In this document: positions 50,071 to 63,100 of the stretch, in pieces
Numbering within the stretch: the first letter of the stretch is position 1
How the letters are laid out: each line of letters opens with the position of its first letter
DNA from: Ptiloglossa arizonensis
Lineage: Eukaryota; Arthropoda; Insecta; Hymenoptera; Colletidae
DNA length: 64,000 bases
Assembly (NCBI RefSeq): GCF_051014685.1
Contig: NW_027478777.1
Location: 372,001 to 436,000, forward strand
Direction: 5' to 3'
Translations under genes and position numbers: made by a program
Notes under the pieces: model-generated
Database searches by the model: none
What the model saw: only the letters and a program-made list of their open reading frames with translations
Told to the model about the DNA's origin: nothing

Positions 50071-50778
50071 ATTATGGCCTAGGGCAAAAATCCACATACC
50101 TTTGTAATCGGGCGAGTTTCTGCTTTCAGATGCAACAGGAATTTCTCGAGTTCGTCAATCCGTTCGCGAGATATGGGAGTTTGAAGTTACGGAATGGTTG
50201 AGAAACCATCAAAATTTTCGTAAGTCTGATACTCGAAACCAATAACTTCTATTGCCTAGGGCAAAAATACACATACCGTTGTATTCGGGCGAGTTTCTAC
50301 TTACAGATGCAACAGGAATTTCTCGAGTTCGTCAATCCGTTCGCGAGATATGGGAGATTGAACTTAAGGAATGGTTGAGAAACCTTCAAAATTTTCGCAA
50401 GTCTGATACTCGAAACCAATAACTACAATTGCCTAGGGCAAAAATACACATACCTTTGTAATCGGGCGAGTTTCTGCTTTCAGATGCAACTGGAATTTCT
50501 CGAGTTCGTCAATCCTTTCGCAAGATATGGGAGTTTGAAGTTAAGGAATGGTTGAGAAACCATCAAAATTTTCGTAAGTCTGATACTCGAAACCAATAAC
50601 TTCTATTGCCTAGGGCAAAAATACACATACCGTTGTGATCGGGCGAGTTTCTGCTTTCAGATGCAACAGAAATTTCTCGGATTCGTCAATTCGTTCGCAA
50701 GATATGGGAGTTTGAATTTAAGGAATGGTTGAGAAACCATCAAAATTTTCGCAAGTCTGATACTCGAAACCAATAACT
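50071..50778. repeat. 8-mer higher-order repeat, truncated half copy (4 monomers, 708 bp)
   Basis: The segment starts with the same 'attatggcct' head and follows copy 1 through its first three monomers. It then meets a 'gttgtgatcggg' and 'ctcggattcgtcaattcg' monomer like the one just before copy 1 (about 48,510-48,590), and the next full copy starts at 50,779. This is what an in-register unequal exchange between copies would leave. Confidence 0.85.
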
Positions 50779-52193
50779 ATTATGGCCTAGGGCAAAAATC
50801 CACATACCTTTGTAATCGGGCGAGTTTCTGCTTTCAGATGCAACAGGAATTTCTCGAGTTCGTCAATCCGTTCGCGAGATATGGGAGTTTGAAGTTACGG
50901 AATGGTTGAGAAACCATCAAAATTTTCGTAAGTCTGATACTCGAAACCAATAACTTCTATTGCCTAGGGCAAAAATACACATACCGTTGTATTCGGGCGA
51001 GTTTCTACTTACAGATGCAACAGGAATTTCTCGAGTTCGTCAATCCGTTCGCGAGATATGGGAGATTGAACTTAAGGAATGGTTGAGAAACCTTCAAAAT
51101 TTTCGCAAGTCTGATACTCGAAACCAATAACTACAATTGCCTAGGGCAAAAATACACATACCTTTGTAATCGGGCGAGTTTCTGCTTTCAGATGCAACTG
51201 GAATTTCTCGAGTTCGTCAATCCTTTCGCAAGATATGGGAGTTTGAAGTTAAGGAATGGTTGAGAAACCATCAAAATTTTCGCAAGTCTGATACTCGAAA
51301 CCAATAAGTACTCTTGCCGAGGGGAAAAATACATATACCGTTGTAATCGGGCGAGTTTCTACTTTCAGATGCAAGAGGAATTTCTCGAGTTCGTCAATCC
51401 GTTCGCGAGATATGGGAGTTTGAAGTTAAGGAATGGTTGAGGAACCATCAAAATTTTCGCAGGTCTGACACTCGAAACCAATAATTGGAATGGACTAGGG
51501 GAAAAGTACACACCACATTGTAATCGGGCGAGTTTCTACTTTCAGATGCAACAGGAATTTCTCGAGTTCGTCAATCCGTTCGCGAGATATGGGAGTTTGT
51601 AGTTAAGGAATGGTTGAGAAACCATCAAAATTTTCGCAAGTCTGATACTCGAAACCAATAACTGCTATGGCATAGGGCAAAAATACACATAGCATTGTAA
51701 TCGGGCGAGATTATGCTTTCAGATGCAATTGGAATTTCTCGAGTTGGTAATCCGTTCGCGAGATATGGGAGTTTGAAGTTAAGGAATGGTTGAGAAATCA
51801 TCAAAATTTTTGCAAGTCTGATACTCGAAACCAATAACTACTGTGGCCTAGGGCAAAAATACACATACCATGGTAATCGGGCGAGTTTCTACTTTCAGAT
51901 GCAACAGAAATTTTTCGGTTTTGTCAATCCGTTCGCGAGATATGGGAGTTTGAAGTTAAGGAATGCTTGAGAAACCATCAAAATTTTCGCAATTCTGATA
52001 CTCGAAACCAATAACTACTGTCGCCTATGGCAAAAATACACATACCGTTGTAATCAGGCCATCTTCTACCATCAGATGCAACTGAAATTTCTCGAGTCCG
52101 TCTATCCGTTCGCGAGATATGGGAGTTTGAAGTTAAGGAATGGTTGAGAAACCATCAAAATTTTCGCAAGTCTGATACTCGAAACCAATAACT
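50779..52193. repeat. 8-mer higher-order repeat (1,415 bp), copy 2
   Basis: All eight ordered markers of copy 1 are present, and I saw no clear difference on reading. The 'attatggcct' head recurs exactly 1,415 bases later at 52,194, and the 69-codon open frame on the minus strand at 51,625-51,834 equals the one at 49,502-49,711. Near-identity of long units indicates recent amplification. Confidence 0.9.
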
Positions 52194-53608
52194 ATTATGG
52201 CCTAGGGCAAAAATCCACATACCTTTGTAATCGGGCGAGTTTCTGCTTTCAGATGCAACAGGAATTTCTCGAGTTCGTCAATCCGTTCGCGAGATATGGG
52301 AGTTTGAAGTTACGGAATGGTTGAGAAACCATCAAAATTTTCGTAAGTCTGATACTCGAAACCAATAACTTCTATTGCCTAGGGCAAAAATACACATACC
52401 GTTGTATTCGGGCGAGTTTCTACTTACAGATGCAACAGGAATTTCTCGAGTTCGTCAATCCGTTCGCGAGATATGGGAGATTGAACTTAAGGAATGGTTG
52501 AGAAACCTTCAAAATTTTCGCAAGTCTGATACTCGAAACCAATAACTACAATTGCCTAGGGCAAAAATACACATACCTTTGTAATCGGGCGAGTTTCTGC
52601 TTTCAGATGCAACTGGAATTTCTCGAGTTCGTCAATCCTTTCGCAAGATATGGGAGTTTGAAGTTAAGGAATGGTTGAGAAACCATCAAAATTTTCGCAA
52701 GTCTGATACTCGAAACCAATAAGTACTCTTGCCGAGGGGAAAAATACATATACCGTTGTAATCGGGCGAGTTTCTACTTTCAGATGCAAGAGGAATTTCT
52801 CGAGTTCGTCAATCCGTTCGCGAGATATGGGAGTTTGAAGTTAAGGAATGGTTGAGGAACCATCAAAATTTTCGCAGGTCTGACACTCGAAACCAATAAT
52901 TGGAATGGACTAGGGGAAAAGTACACACCACATTGTAATCGGGCGAGTTTCTACTTTCAGATGCAACAGGAATTTCTCGAGTTCGTCAATCCGTTCGCGA
53001 GATATGGGAGTTTGTAGTTAAGGAATGGTTGAGAAACCATCAAAATTTTCGCAAGTCTGATACTCGAAACCAATAACTGCTATGGCATAGGGCAAAAATA
53101 CACATAGCATTGTAATCGGGCGAGATTATGCTTTCAGATGCAATTGGAATTTCTCGAGTTGGTAATCCGTTCGCGAGATATGGGAGTTTGAAGTTAAGGA
53201 ATGGTTGAGAAATCATCAAAATTTTTGCAAGTCTGATACTCGAAACCAATAACTACTGTGGCCTAGGGCAAAAATACACATACCATGGTAATCGGGCGAG
53301 TTTCTACTTTCAGATGCAACAGAAATTTTTCGGTTTTGTCAATCCGTTCGCGAGATATGGGAGTTTGAAGTTAAGGAATGCTTGAGAAACCATCAAAATT
53401 TTCGCAATTCTGATACTCGAAACCAATAACTACTGTCGCCTATGGCAAAAATACACATACCGTTGTAATCAGGCCATCTTCTACCATCAGATGCAACTGA
53501 AATTTCTCGAGTCCGTCTATCCGTTCGCGAGATATGGGAGTTTGAAGTTAAGGAATGGTTAAGGAACCATCAAAATTTTCGCAAGTCTGATACTCGAAAC
53601 CAATAACT
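52194..53608. repeat. 8-mer higher-order repeat (1,415 bp), copy 3
   Basis: The copy matches the preceding one until about 53,560, where 'aatggttgagaaacc' becomes 'aatggttaaggaacc' and the sequence passes into the dimer array that follows. Its last monomer ('atcaggccatc') is also the first element of the dimers, so the dimer array seems to have grown out of the end of this HOR. Confidence 0.9.
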
Positions 53609-54480
53609 ACTGTGGCCTAGGGGAAAAATACACCTACCTTTGTAATCGGGCGAGTTTCTACTTTCAGGTGCAACAGGAATTTCTCGAGTTCGTCAATCCT
53701 TTCGCGAGATATGGGAGTTTGAAGTTAAGGAATGTTTGAGAAACCATCAAAATTTTCGCAAGTCTGATACTCGAAACCAATAACTACTATTGCCTAGGGC
53801 AAAAATACACATACCGTTGTAATCAGGCCATCTTCTACCGTCAGATGCAACTGAAATTTCTCGAGTTCGTCTATCCGTTCGCGAGATATGGGAGTTTGAA
53901 GTTAAGGAATGGTTAAGGAACCATCAAAATTTTCGCAAGTCTGATACTCGAAATCAATAACTACTGTGGCCTAGGGGAAAAATACACATACCTTTGTAAT
54001 CGGGCGAGTTTCTACTTTCAGGTGCAACAGGAATTTCTCGAGTTCGTCAATCCTTTCGCGAAATATGGGAGTTTGAAGTTAAGGAATGGTTGAGGAACCA
54101 TCAAAATTTTTGCAAGTCTGATACTCGAAACCAATAACTACTATTGCCTAGGGCAAAAATACACATACCATTGTAATCAGGCGATCTTCTACCATCAGAT
54201 GCAACAGAAATTTCTCGAGTTCGTCTATCCGTTCGCGAGATATGGGAGTTTGAAGTTAAGGAATGGTTAAGGAACCATCAAAATTTTCGCAAGTCTGATA
54301 CTCGAAACCAATAACTACTGTGGCCTAGGGGAAAAATACACCTACCTTTGTAATCGGGCGAGTTTCTACTTTCAGGTGCAACAGGAATTTCTCGAGTTCG
54401 TCAATCCTTTCGCGAAATATGGGAGTTTGAAGTTAAGTAATGGTTGAGAAACCATCAAAATTTTTGCAAGTCTGATACTC
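53440..54480. repeat. Dimer higher-order repeat, 354-bp period, three copies
   Basis: The form 'ggttaaggaaccatc' occurs with exact 354-base spacing (aaggaacc at 53,561, 53,915, 54,269). Each dimer pairs an 'atcagg(c/g)(c/g)atcttctacc' monomer with a 'ctgtggcctagggg' monomer that has 'ctttcaggtgcaac'. Minor differences are seen at 'cacctacc' versus 'cacatacc' and 'cgagatat' versus 'cgaaatat'. Confidence 0.85.
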
Positions 54481-57200
54481 GAAACCAATAACAACTGTGG
54501 CCTAGGGCAAAAATACACATACCATGGTAATCGGGGGAGTTTCGCCTTTCAGATGCAACAGGAATTTCTCGAGTTCGTCTATCCTTTCGCGAGATATGGG
54601 AGTTTGAAGTTAAGGAATGGTTGAGGAACCATCAAAATTTCCGCAAGTCTGATACTCGAAACCAATAACTGGAATGGCCCATGGGAAAAGTACACACAGC
54701 ATTGTAATGGGGCGAGTTTCTACTTTCAGATGCAACACGAATTTCTCGAGTTCGTCAATCCGTTCGCGAGATAGGGGAGTTTGAAATTAAGGAATGGTGG
54801 AAAATCCATCTAAATTTCCGCAAGTCTGATACTCGAAACCAATAACTGGAATGGCCTATGGGGAAAGTACATACAGCATTGTAATGGGGCGAGTTTCTAC
54901 TTTCAGATGCAACAGGAATTTCTCGAGTTCGTGTATCCTTTCGCGAGATATGGGAGTTTGAAGTTAAGGAATGGTTGAGGAACCATCAAAATTTCCGCAA
55001 GTCTGATACTGGAAACCAATAACTGCTATGGCCTAGGGCAAAAATACACAAACCGTTGTAATCGGGCGAATTTATACTTTCAGATGCAACAGGAATTTCT
55101 CGAGTTCGTCAATCCGTTCGGGAGATATGGGAGTTTGAAGTTAAGGAATGGTTGAGAAACCATCAAAATTTTCGCATGTCTGATACTCGAAACCAATAAC
55201 TACTATGGCCCAGGGCAAAAATACACATGCCGTTGTAATCGGGCGAGTTTCTGCTTTCAGATGCAACAGGAATTTCTCGAGTTCGTCAATCTGTTCGCGA
55301 GATATGGGAGTTTGAAGTTACGGAATGGTTGAGGAAGAATCAAAATTTCCGCAAGTCTGATACTCGAAACTAATAACTTGTATTGCCTAGGGCAAAAATA
55401 CACATGCCGTTGTAATCGGGCGAGTTTCTACTTTCAGATGCAACAGGAATTTCTCGAGTTCGTCAATCCGTTCGCGTGATATGGGAGTTTGAAGTTAAGG
55501 AATGGTTGAGAAACCATCAAAATTTTCGCATGTCTGATTCTCGAAACCAATAACTACTATGGCCCAGGGTAAAAATACACATGCCGTTGTAATCGGGCGA
55601 GTTTCTGCTTTCAGATGCAACAGGAATTTCTCGAGTTCGTCAATCCGTTCGCGAGATATGGGAGTTTGAAGTTACGGAATGGTTGAGGAACCATCAAAAT
55701 TTCCGCAAGTCTGATACTCGAAACCAATAACTGGAATGGCCTATGGGGAAAGTACACACAGCATTGTAATGGGGCGAGTTTCTACTTTCAGATGCAACAG
55801 GAATTTCTCGAGTTCGTCAATCCGTTCGCGAGATATGGGAGTTTGAAGTTAAGGATTGGTTGAGAATCCATCTAAATTATCGCAAGTCTGATACTCGAAA
55901 CAAATAACTACAATTGCGTAGGGCAAAAATACTCATACCGTTGTAATCGGGCGAGTTTCTGCTTTCAGATGCAACAGGAATTTCTCGAGTTCGTCAATCC
56001 GTTCGCGAGATATGGGAGTTTGAAGTTAAGGAATGGTTGAGAAACCGCCAAATTTTCGCAAGTCTGATACTCGAAACCAATAACTACAAAGGCCTAGGGC
56101 AAAAATACACATAGCATTGTAATCGGGCGAGATTATGCTTTCAGATGCAACAGGAATTTCTCGAGTTCGTCAATCCGTTCGCGAGATATGGGAGTTTGAA
56201 GTTAAGGAATGGTTGAGAATCCATCTAAATTTTCGCAAGTCTGATACTCGAAACAAATAACTACAATTGCGTAGGGCAAAAATACTCATACCGTTGTAAT
56301 CGGGCGAGTTTCTGCTTTCAGATGCAACAGGAATTTCTCGAGTTCGTCAATCCGTTCGCGAGATATGAGAGTTTGAAGTTAAGGTATGCTTGAGGAACCA
56401 TCAAAATTTTCGCAATTCTGATGCTAGAAACGAAAAACTGGAATGGCCTAGGGGAAAAGTACACATACCGTTGTAATCGGGCGAGTTTCTGCTGTCAGAT
56501 GCAACAGGAATTTCTCGAGTTCGCCAATCCGTTCGCGAGATATGGGAGTTTGAAGTTAAGGAATGGTTGAGAAACCATCAAAATTTTCGCAAGTCTGATA
56601 CTCGAAACCAATAACTACAAAGGCCTAGGGCAAAAATACACATAGCATTGTAATCGGGCGAGATTATGCTTTCAGATGCAACTGGAATTTCTCGAGTTGG
56701 TAATCCGTTCGCGAGATATGGGAGTTTGAAGTTAAGGAATGGTTCAGAAACCGTCCAAATTTTTGCAAGTCTGATACTCGAAACCAATAACTACAAAGGC
56801 CTAGGGGAAAAATACACATACCTTTGTAATCGGGCGAGTTTCTACTTTCAGATGCAACCGGAATTTTTCGAGTTCGTCTATCCGTTCGAGAGATATGGGA
56901 GTTTGAAGTTAAGGAATGGTTGAGAAACAATCAAAATTTTCGCAAGTCTGATACTCGAAACAAATAACTACAATGGCCTAGGGGAAAAATACACATAGCG
57001 TTGTAATCGGGAGAGTTTCTACTTTCAGTTGCAACAGGAATTTCTCGAGTTCGTCAATCCTTTCGCGAGATATGGGAGTTTGAATTTAAGGAATGGTTGA
57101 GGAACCATCAAAATTTTCGCAAGTCTGATACTCGAAACCAATAACTATTATAGCCCAGGGCAAAAATACACATGCAGTTGTAATCGGGCGAGTTTCTGCT
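54480..57200. repeat. Mixed monomers with two local dimer duplications
   Basis: Private forms here are 'cctatggg(g/a)aaagtac' with 'agcattgtaatggggcg' (about 54,677, 54,853, 55,738), 'catgccgttg' with 'cgcatgtctgat' (pair about 354 bases apart near 55,207 and 55,561), and 'gcgtagggcaaaaatactc' (55,916 and 56,269, 353 apart). From about 56,790 'cctagggg' monomers return. No gene or other element is visible. Confidence 0.75.
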
Positions 57201-60130
57201 TTCAGATGCAACTGCAATTTCTCGAGTTGGTAATCCGTTCGCGAGATATGGGAGTTTGAAGTTAAGGAATGGTTGAGAAATCATCAAAATTTTTGCAAGT
57301 CTGATACTCGAAACCAATAACTACTATTGCCTAGGGCAAAAATACACATACCGTTGTAATCGGGCGATCTTCTACCATCAGATGCAACAGGAATTTCTCG
57401 AGTTCGTCAATCCGTTCGCGAGATATGGGTGTTTGAAGTTAAGGAATGGTTAAGGAACCATCAAAATTTTCGCAAGTCTGATACTCGAAACCAATAACTT
57501 CTATTGCCTAGGGCAAAGATACACATACCGTTGTATTCGGGCGAGTTTCTACTTTCAGATGCAACAGGAATTTCTCGAATTCGTCAATCCGTTCGCGAGG
57601 TATGGGAGTTTGAAGTTAAGGAATGGTTGAGAAACCGTCAAAATTTTCGCAAGTCTGATACTCGAAACCAATAACTACAATTGCCTAGGGCAGAAATACA
57701 CATACCTTTGTAATCGGGCGAGTTTCTGCTTTCAGATGCAACAGGAATTTCTCGAGTTCGTCAATCCTTTCGCGAGATATGGGAGTTTGAAGTTAAGGAA
57801 TGGTTGAGGAACCATCAAAATTTTCGCAAGTCTGAAACTCGAAACCAATAACTACAAAGGCCTAGGAGAAAAATACACATACCTTTGTAGTCGGGCGAGT
57901 TTCTACTTTCAGATGCAACCGGAATTTTTCGAGTTCGTCTATCCGTTCGAGAGATATGGGAGTTTGAAGTTAAGGAATGGTTGAGAAACAATCAAAATTT
58001 TCGCAAGCCTGACACTCGAAACCAATAACTACAAAGGCCTAGGGGAAAAATACACATACCTTTGTAATCGGGCGAGTTTCTACTTTCAGATGCAACCGGA
58101 ATTTTTCGAGTTCGTCTATCCGTTCGAGAGATAGGGGAGTTTGAAGTTAAGGAATGGTTGAGAAACAATCAAAATTTTCGCAAGTCTGATACTCGAAACC
58201 AATAACTTCTATTGCCTAGGGCAAAAATGCACATACCGTTGTATTCGGGCGAGTTTCTACTTTCAGATGCAACAGGAATTTCTCGATTTCGTCAATCCGT
58301 TCGCGAGATATGGGAGTTTGAAGTTAAGGAATGGTTGAGAAACCGTCAAAATTTTCGCATGTCTGATACTCGAAACCAATAACTGCAATCGCCTAGGGCA
58401 AAAATACACATACCTTTGTAATCGGGCGAGTTTCTGCTTTCAGATGCAACAGGAATTTCTCGAGTTCGTCAATCCGTTCGCGAGATATGGGAGTTTGAAG
58501 TTAAGGAATGGTTGAGAAACCATCAAAATTTTCGCAAGTCTGATAATCGAAAACAATAAGTACTATTGCCGAGGGGAAAAATACATATACCGTTGTAATC
58601 GGGCGAGTTTCTACTTTCAGATGCAAGAGGAATTTCTCGAGTTCGTCAATCCGTTCGCGAGATATGGGAGTTTGAAGTTAAGGAATGGATGAGAAATCAT
58701 CAAAATTTTTGCAAGTCTGATACTCGAAACCAATAACTACTATTGCCTAGGGCAAAAATACACATACCGTTGTAATCGGGCGATCTTCTACCAGCAGATG
58801 CAACAGGAATTTCTCGAGTTCGTCAATCCGTTCGCGAGATATGGGAGTTTGAAGTTAAGGAATGGTTGAGAAACCGTCAAAATTTTCGCATGTCTGATAC
58901 ACGAAACCAATAACTGGAATGGCCTAGGGGAAAAGTACACACCCCATTGTAATCGGGCGAGTTTCTACATTCAGATGCAACAGGAATTTCTCGAGTTCGT
59001 CAATCCGTTCGCGAGATATGGGAATTTGAAGTTAAGGAATGGTTGAGAAACCATCAAAATTTTCGCAAGTCTGATACTCGAAACCAATAACTGCTATGGC
59101 CTAGGGCAAAAATACACATAGCATTGTAATCGGGCGAGATTATGCTTTCAGATGCAACTGCAATTTCTCGAGTTGGTAATCCGTTCGCGAGTTATGGGAG
59201 TTTGAAGTTAAGGAATGGTTGAGAAATCATCAAAATTTTTGCAAGTCTGATACTCGAAACCAATAACTACTATTGCCTAGGGCAAAAATACACATACCGT
59301 TGTAATCGGGCGATCTTCTACCATCAGATGCAACAGGAATTTCTCGAGTTCGTCAATCCGTTCGCGAGATATGGGAGTTTGAAGTTAAGGAATGGTTAAG
59401 GAACCATCAAAATTTTCGCAAGTCTGATACTCGAAACCAATAACTTCTATTGCCTAGGGCAAAGATACACATACCGTTGTATTCGGGCGAGTTTCTACTT
59501 TCACATGCAACAGGAATTTCTCGAGTTCGTCAATCCGTTCGCGAGGTATGGGAGTTTGAAGTTAAGGAATGGTGAGAAACCGTCAAAATTTTCGAAAGTC
59601 TGATACTCGAAACCAATAACTACAATTGCCTAGTGCAAAAATACACATACCTCTGTAATCGGGCGAGTTTCTGCTTTCAGATGCAACAGGAATTTCTCGA
59701 GTTCGTCAATCCTTTCGCGAGATATGGGAGTTTGAAGTTAAGGAATGGTTGAGGAACCATCAAAATTTTCGCAAGTCTGAAACTCGAAACCAATAACTAC
59801 AAAGGCCTAGGAGAAAAATACACATACCTTTGTAGTCGGGCGAGTTTCTACTTTCAGATGCAACCGGAATTTTTCGAGTTCGTCTATCCGTTCGAGAGAT
59901 ATGGGAGTTTGAAGTTAAGGAATGGTTGAGAAACAATCAAAATTTTCGCAAGCCTGACACTCGAAACCAATAACTACAAAGGCCTAGGGGAAAAATACAC
60001 ATACCTTTGTAATCGGGCGAGTTTCTACTTTCAGATGCAACCGGAATTTTTCGAGTTCGTCTATCCGTTCGAGAGATATGGGAGTTTGAAGTTAAGGAAT
60101 GGTTGAGAAACAATCAAAATTTTCGCAAGT
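57200..60130. repeat. 11-mer higher-order repeat, about 1,946-bp period
   Basis: The form 'taaggaaccatc' at 57,451 and 59,397 (1,946 apart) and 'cctaggagaaaaatac' at 57,861 and 59,806 (1,945 apart) fix the period at 11 x 177 minus 1 or 2. The drop of one base comes from 'aatggtgagaaacc' at about 59,570, which lacks one T. The right copy ends near 60,130, where the 'ttctattgcc' unit of copy 1 is replaced by 'caattgcctagtgc'. Confidence 0.8.
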
Positions 60131-63100
60131 CTGATACTCGAAACCAATAACTACAATTGCCTAGTGCAAAAATACACATACCTTTGTAATCGGGCGAGTT
60201 TCTGCTTTCAGATGCAACAGGAATTTCTCGAGTTCGTCAATCCGTTCGCGAGATATGGGAGTTTGAAGTTAAGGAATGGTTGAGAAACCGTCAAAATTTT
60301 CGCATGTCTGATACTCGTCACCAATAACTGCAATTGCCTAGGGCAAAAATACACATACCTTTGTAATCGGGCGAGTTTCTGCTTTCAGATGCAACAGGAA
60401 TTTCTCGAGTTCGTCAATCCGTTCGCGAGATATGGGAGTTTGAAGTTAAGGAATGGTTGAGAAACCATAAAAATTTTCGCAAGTCAGATACTCGAAACCA
60501 ATAACTACTATGGCCCAGGGCAAAAATACAAATGCCGTTGTAATCGGGCGAGTTTCTGCTTTCAGATGCAACAGGAATTTCTCGAGTTCGTCAATCCGTT
60601 CGCGAGATATGGGAGTTTGAAGTTAAGGAATGGTTGAGAAACCGTCAAAATTTTCGCATGTCTGATACTCGTCACCTATAACTGCAATTGCCTAGGGCAA
60701 AAATACACATACCTTTGTAATCGCGCGAGTTTCTACTTTCAGATGCAACCGGAATTTTTCGAGTTCGTCTATCCGTTCGAGAGATATTGGAGTTTGAAGT
60801 TAAGGAATGGTTGAGGAACCATCAAAATTTTTGCAAGTCTGATACTCGAAACCAATAACTACTGTGGCCTAGGGCAAAGATACACATACCATGGTAATCG
60901 GGCGAGTTTCTGCTTTCAGATGCAACAGGAATTTCTCGAGTTCGTCAATCCGTTCGCGAGATATGGGAGTTTGAAGTTAAGGAATGGTTGAGAAACCATC
61001 AAAATTTTTGCAAGTCTGATACTCGAAACCAATAACTACTGTGGCCTAGGGCAAAAATACACATACCATGGTAATCGGGCGAGTTTCTGCTTTCAGATGC
61101 AACAGGAATTTCTCGATTTCGTCTATCCTTTCGCGAGATATGGGAGTTTGAAGTTAAGGAATGGTTGAGGAACCATCAAAATTTTCGCAAGTCTGATACT
61201 CGAAACCAATAAGTACTATTGCCGAGGGGAAAAATACATATACCGTTGTAATCGAGCGAGTTTCTACTTTCAGATGCAAGAGGAATTTCTCACGTTCGTC
61301 AATCCGTTCGCGAGATATGGGAGTTTGAAGTTAAGGAATGGTTGTGGAACCATCAAAATTTTCGCTGGTCTGACACTCGAAACCAATAATTGGAATGGAC
61401 TAGGGGAAAAGTACACACCCCATTGTAATCGGGCGAGTATCTACTTTCAGATGCAACAGGAATTTCTCGAGTTCGCCAATCCGTTCGCGAGATATGGGAG
61501 TTTGAAGTTAAGGAATGGTTGAGAAACCATCAAAATTTTCGCAAGTCTGATACTCGATACCAATAACTACTATTGCCTAGGGCAAAAATACACATACCGT
61601 TGTAATCGATCGAGTTTCTGCTTTCAGATGCAACAGGAATTTCTCGAGTTCATCAATCCGTTCGCTAGATATGGGAGTTTGAAGTTAAAGAATGGTTGAG
61701 AAACCATAAAAATTTTCGCAAGTCAGATACTCGAAACCAATAACTACTATGGCCCAGGGCAAAAATACAAATGCCGTTGTAATCGGGCGAGTTTCTGCTT
61801 TCCGATGCAACAGGAATTTCTCGAGTTCGTCAATCCGTTCGCGAGATATGGGAGTTTGAAGTAACGGAATGGTTGAGGAACCATCAAAATTTTCGCAAGT
61901 CTGATACTCGAAAACAATAACTTCTATTGCCTAGGGCAAAAATACACATACCGTTGTATTCGGGCGAGTTTCTACTTTCAGATGCAACAGGAATTTATCG
62001 AGTTCGTCAATCCGTTCGCGAGGTATGGGAGTTTGAAGTTAAGGAATGGTTGAGAAACCGTCAAAATTTTCGCAAGTCTGATACTCGAAACCAATAACTA
62101 CAATTGCCTAGGGCAAAAATACACATACCTTTGTAATCGGGCGAGTTTCTGCTTTCAGATGCAACAGGAATTTCTCGAGTTCGTCAATTCGTTCGCGAAA
62201 TATGGGAGTTTGAAGTTACGGAATGGTTGAGAAACCATCAAAATTTTCGCAAGTCTGATACTCGAAACCAATAAGTACTATTGCCGATGGGAAAAATACA
62301 CATACCTTTGTAGTCGGGCGAGTTTCTACTTTCAGATGCAACCGGAATTTTTCGAGTTCGTCTATCCGTTCGAGAGATATGGGAGTTTGAAGTTAAGGAA
62401 TGGTTGAGAAACAATCAAAATTTTCGCAAGTCTGATACTCGAAACCAATAACTACAAAGGCCTAGGGGAAAAATACACACACCTTTGTAATCGGGCGAGT
62501 TTCTACTTTCAGATGCAACAGGAATTTCTCGAGTTCGTCAATCCGTTCGTGAGATATGAGAGTTTGAAGTTAAGGTATGGTTGAGAAACCATCAAAATTT
62601 CGCAAGTCTGATACTCGAAACCAATAACTACTATGGCCTAGGGCAAAAATACACATACCGTTGTAATCGGGCGAGTTTCTGCTGTCAGATGCAACAGGAA
62701 TTTCTCGAGTTCGTCAATCCGTTCGCGAAATATGGGAGTTTGAATTTAAGGAATGGTTCAGGAACCATCATAATTTTCGCAAGTCAGATACTCGAAACCA
62801 ATAACTACTATGGCCCAGGGCAAAAATACAAATGCCGTTGTAATCGGGCGAGTTTCTGCTTTCCGATGCAACAGGAATTTCTCGAGTTCGTCAATCCGTT
62901 CGCGAGATATGGGAGTTTGAAATAACGGAATGGTTGAGAAACCATCAAAATTTTCGCAAGTCTGATACTAGAAAACAATAACTTCTATTGCCTAGAGCAA
63001 AAATACACATACCGTTGTATTCGGGCGAGTTTCTACTTTCAGATGCAACAGGAATTTCTCGAGTTCGTCAATCCGTTCGCGAGGTATGGGAGTTTGAAGT

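Noticed and set aside
27792..53608. HOR duplications as assembly artefacts
   Set aside because: Copies differ by base changes and by whole-monomer indels at different places, which simple duplicated contigs would not show. The 50,071-50,779 half copy remains worth checking in reads.
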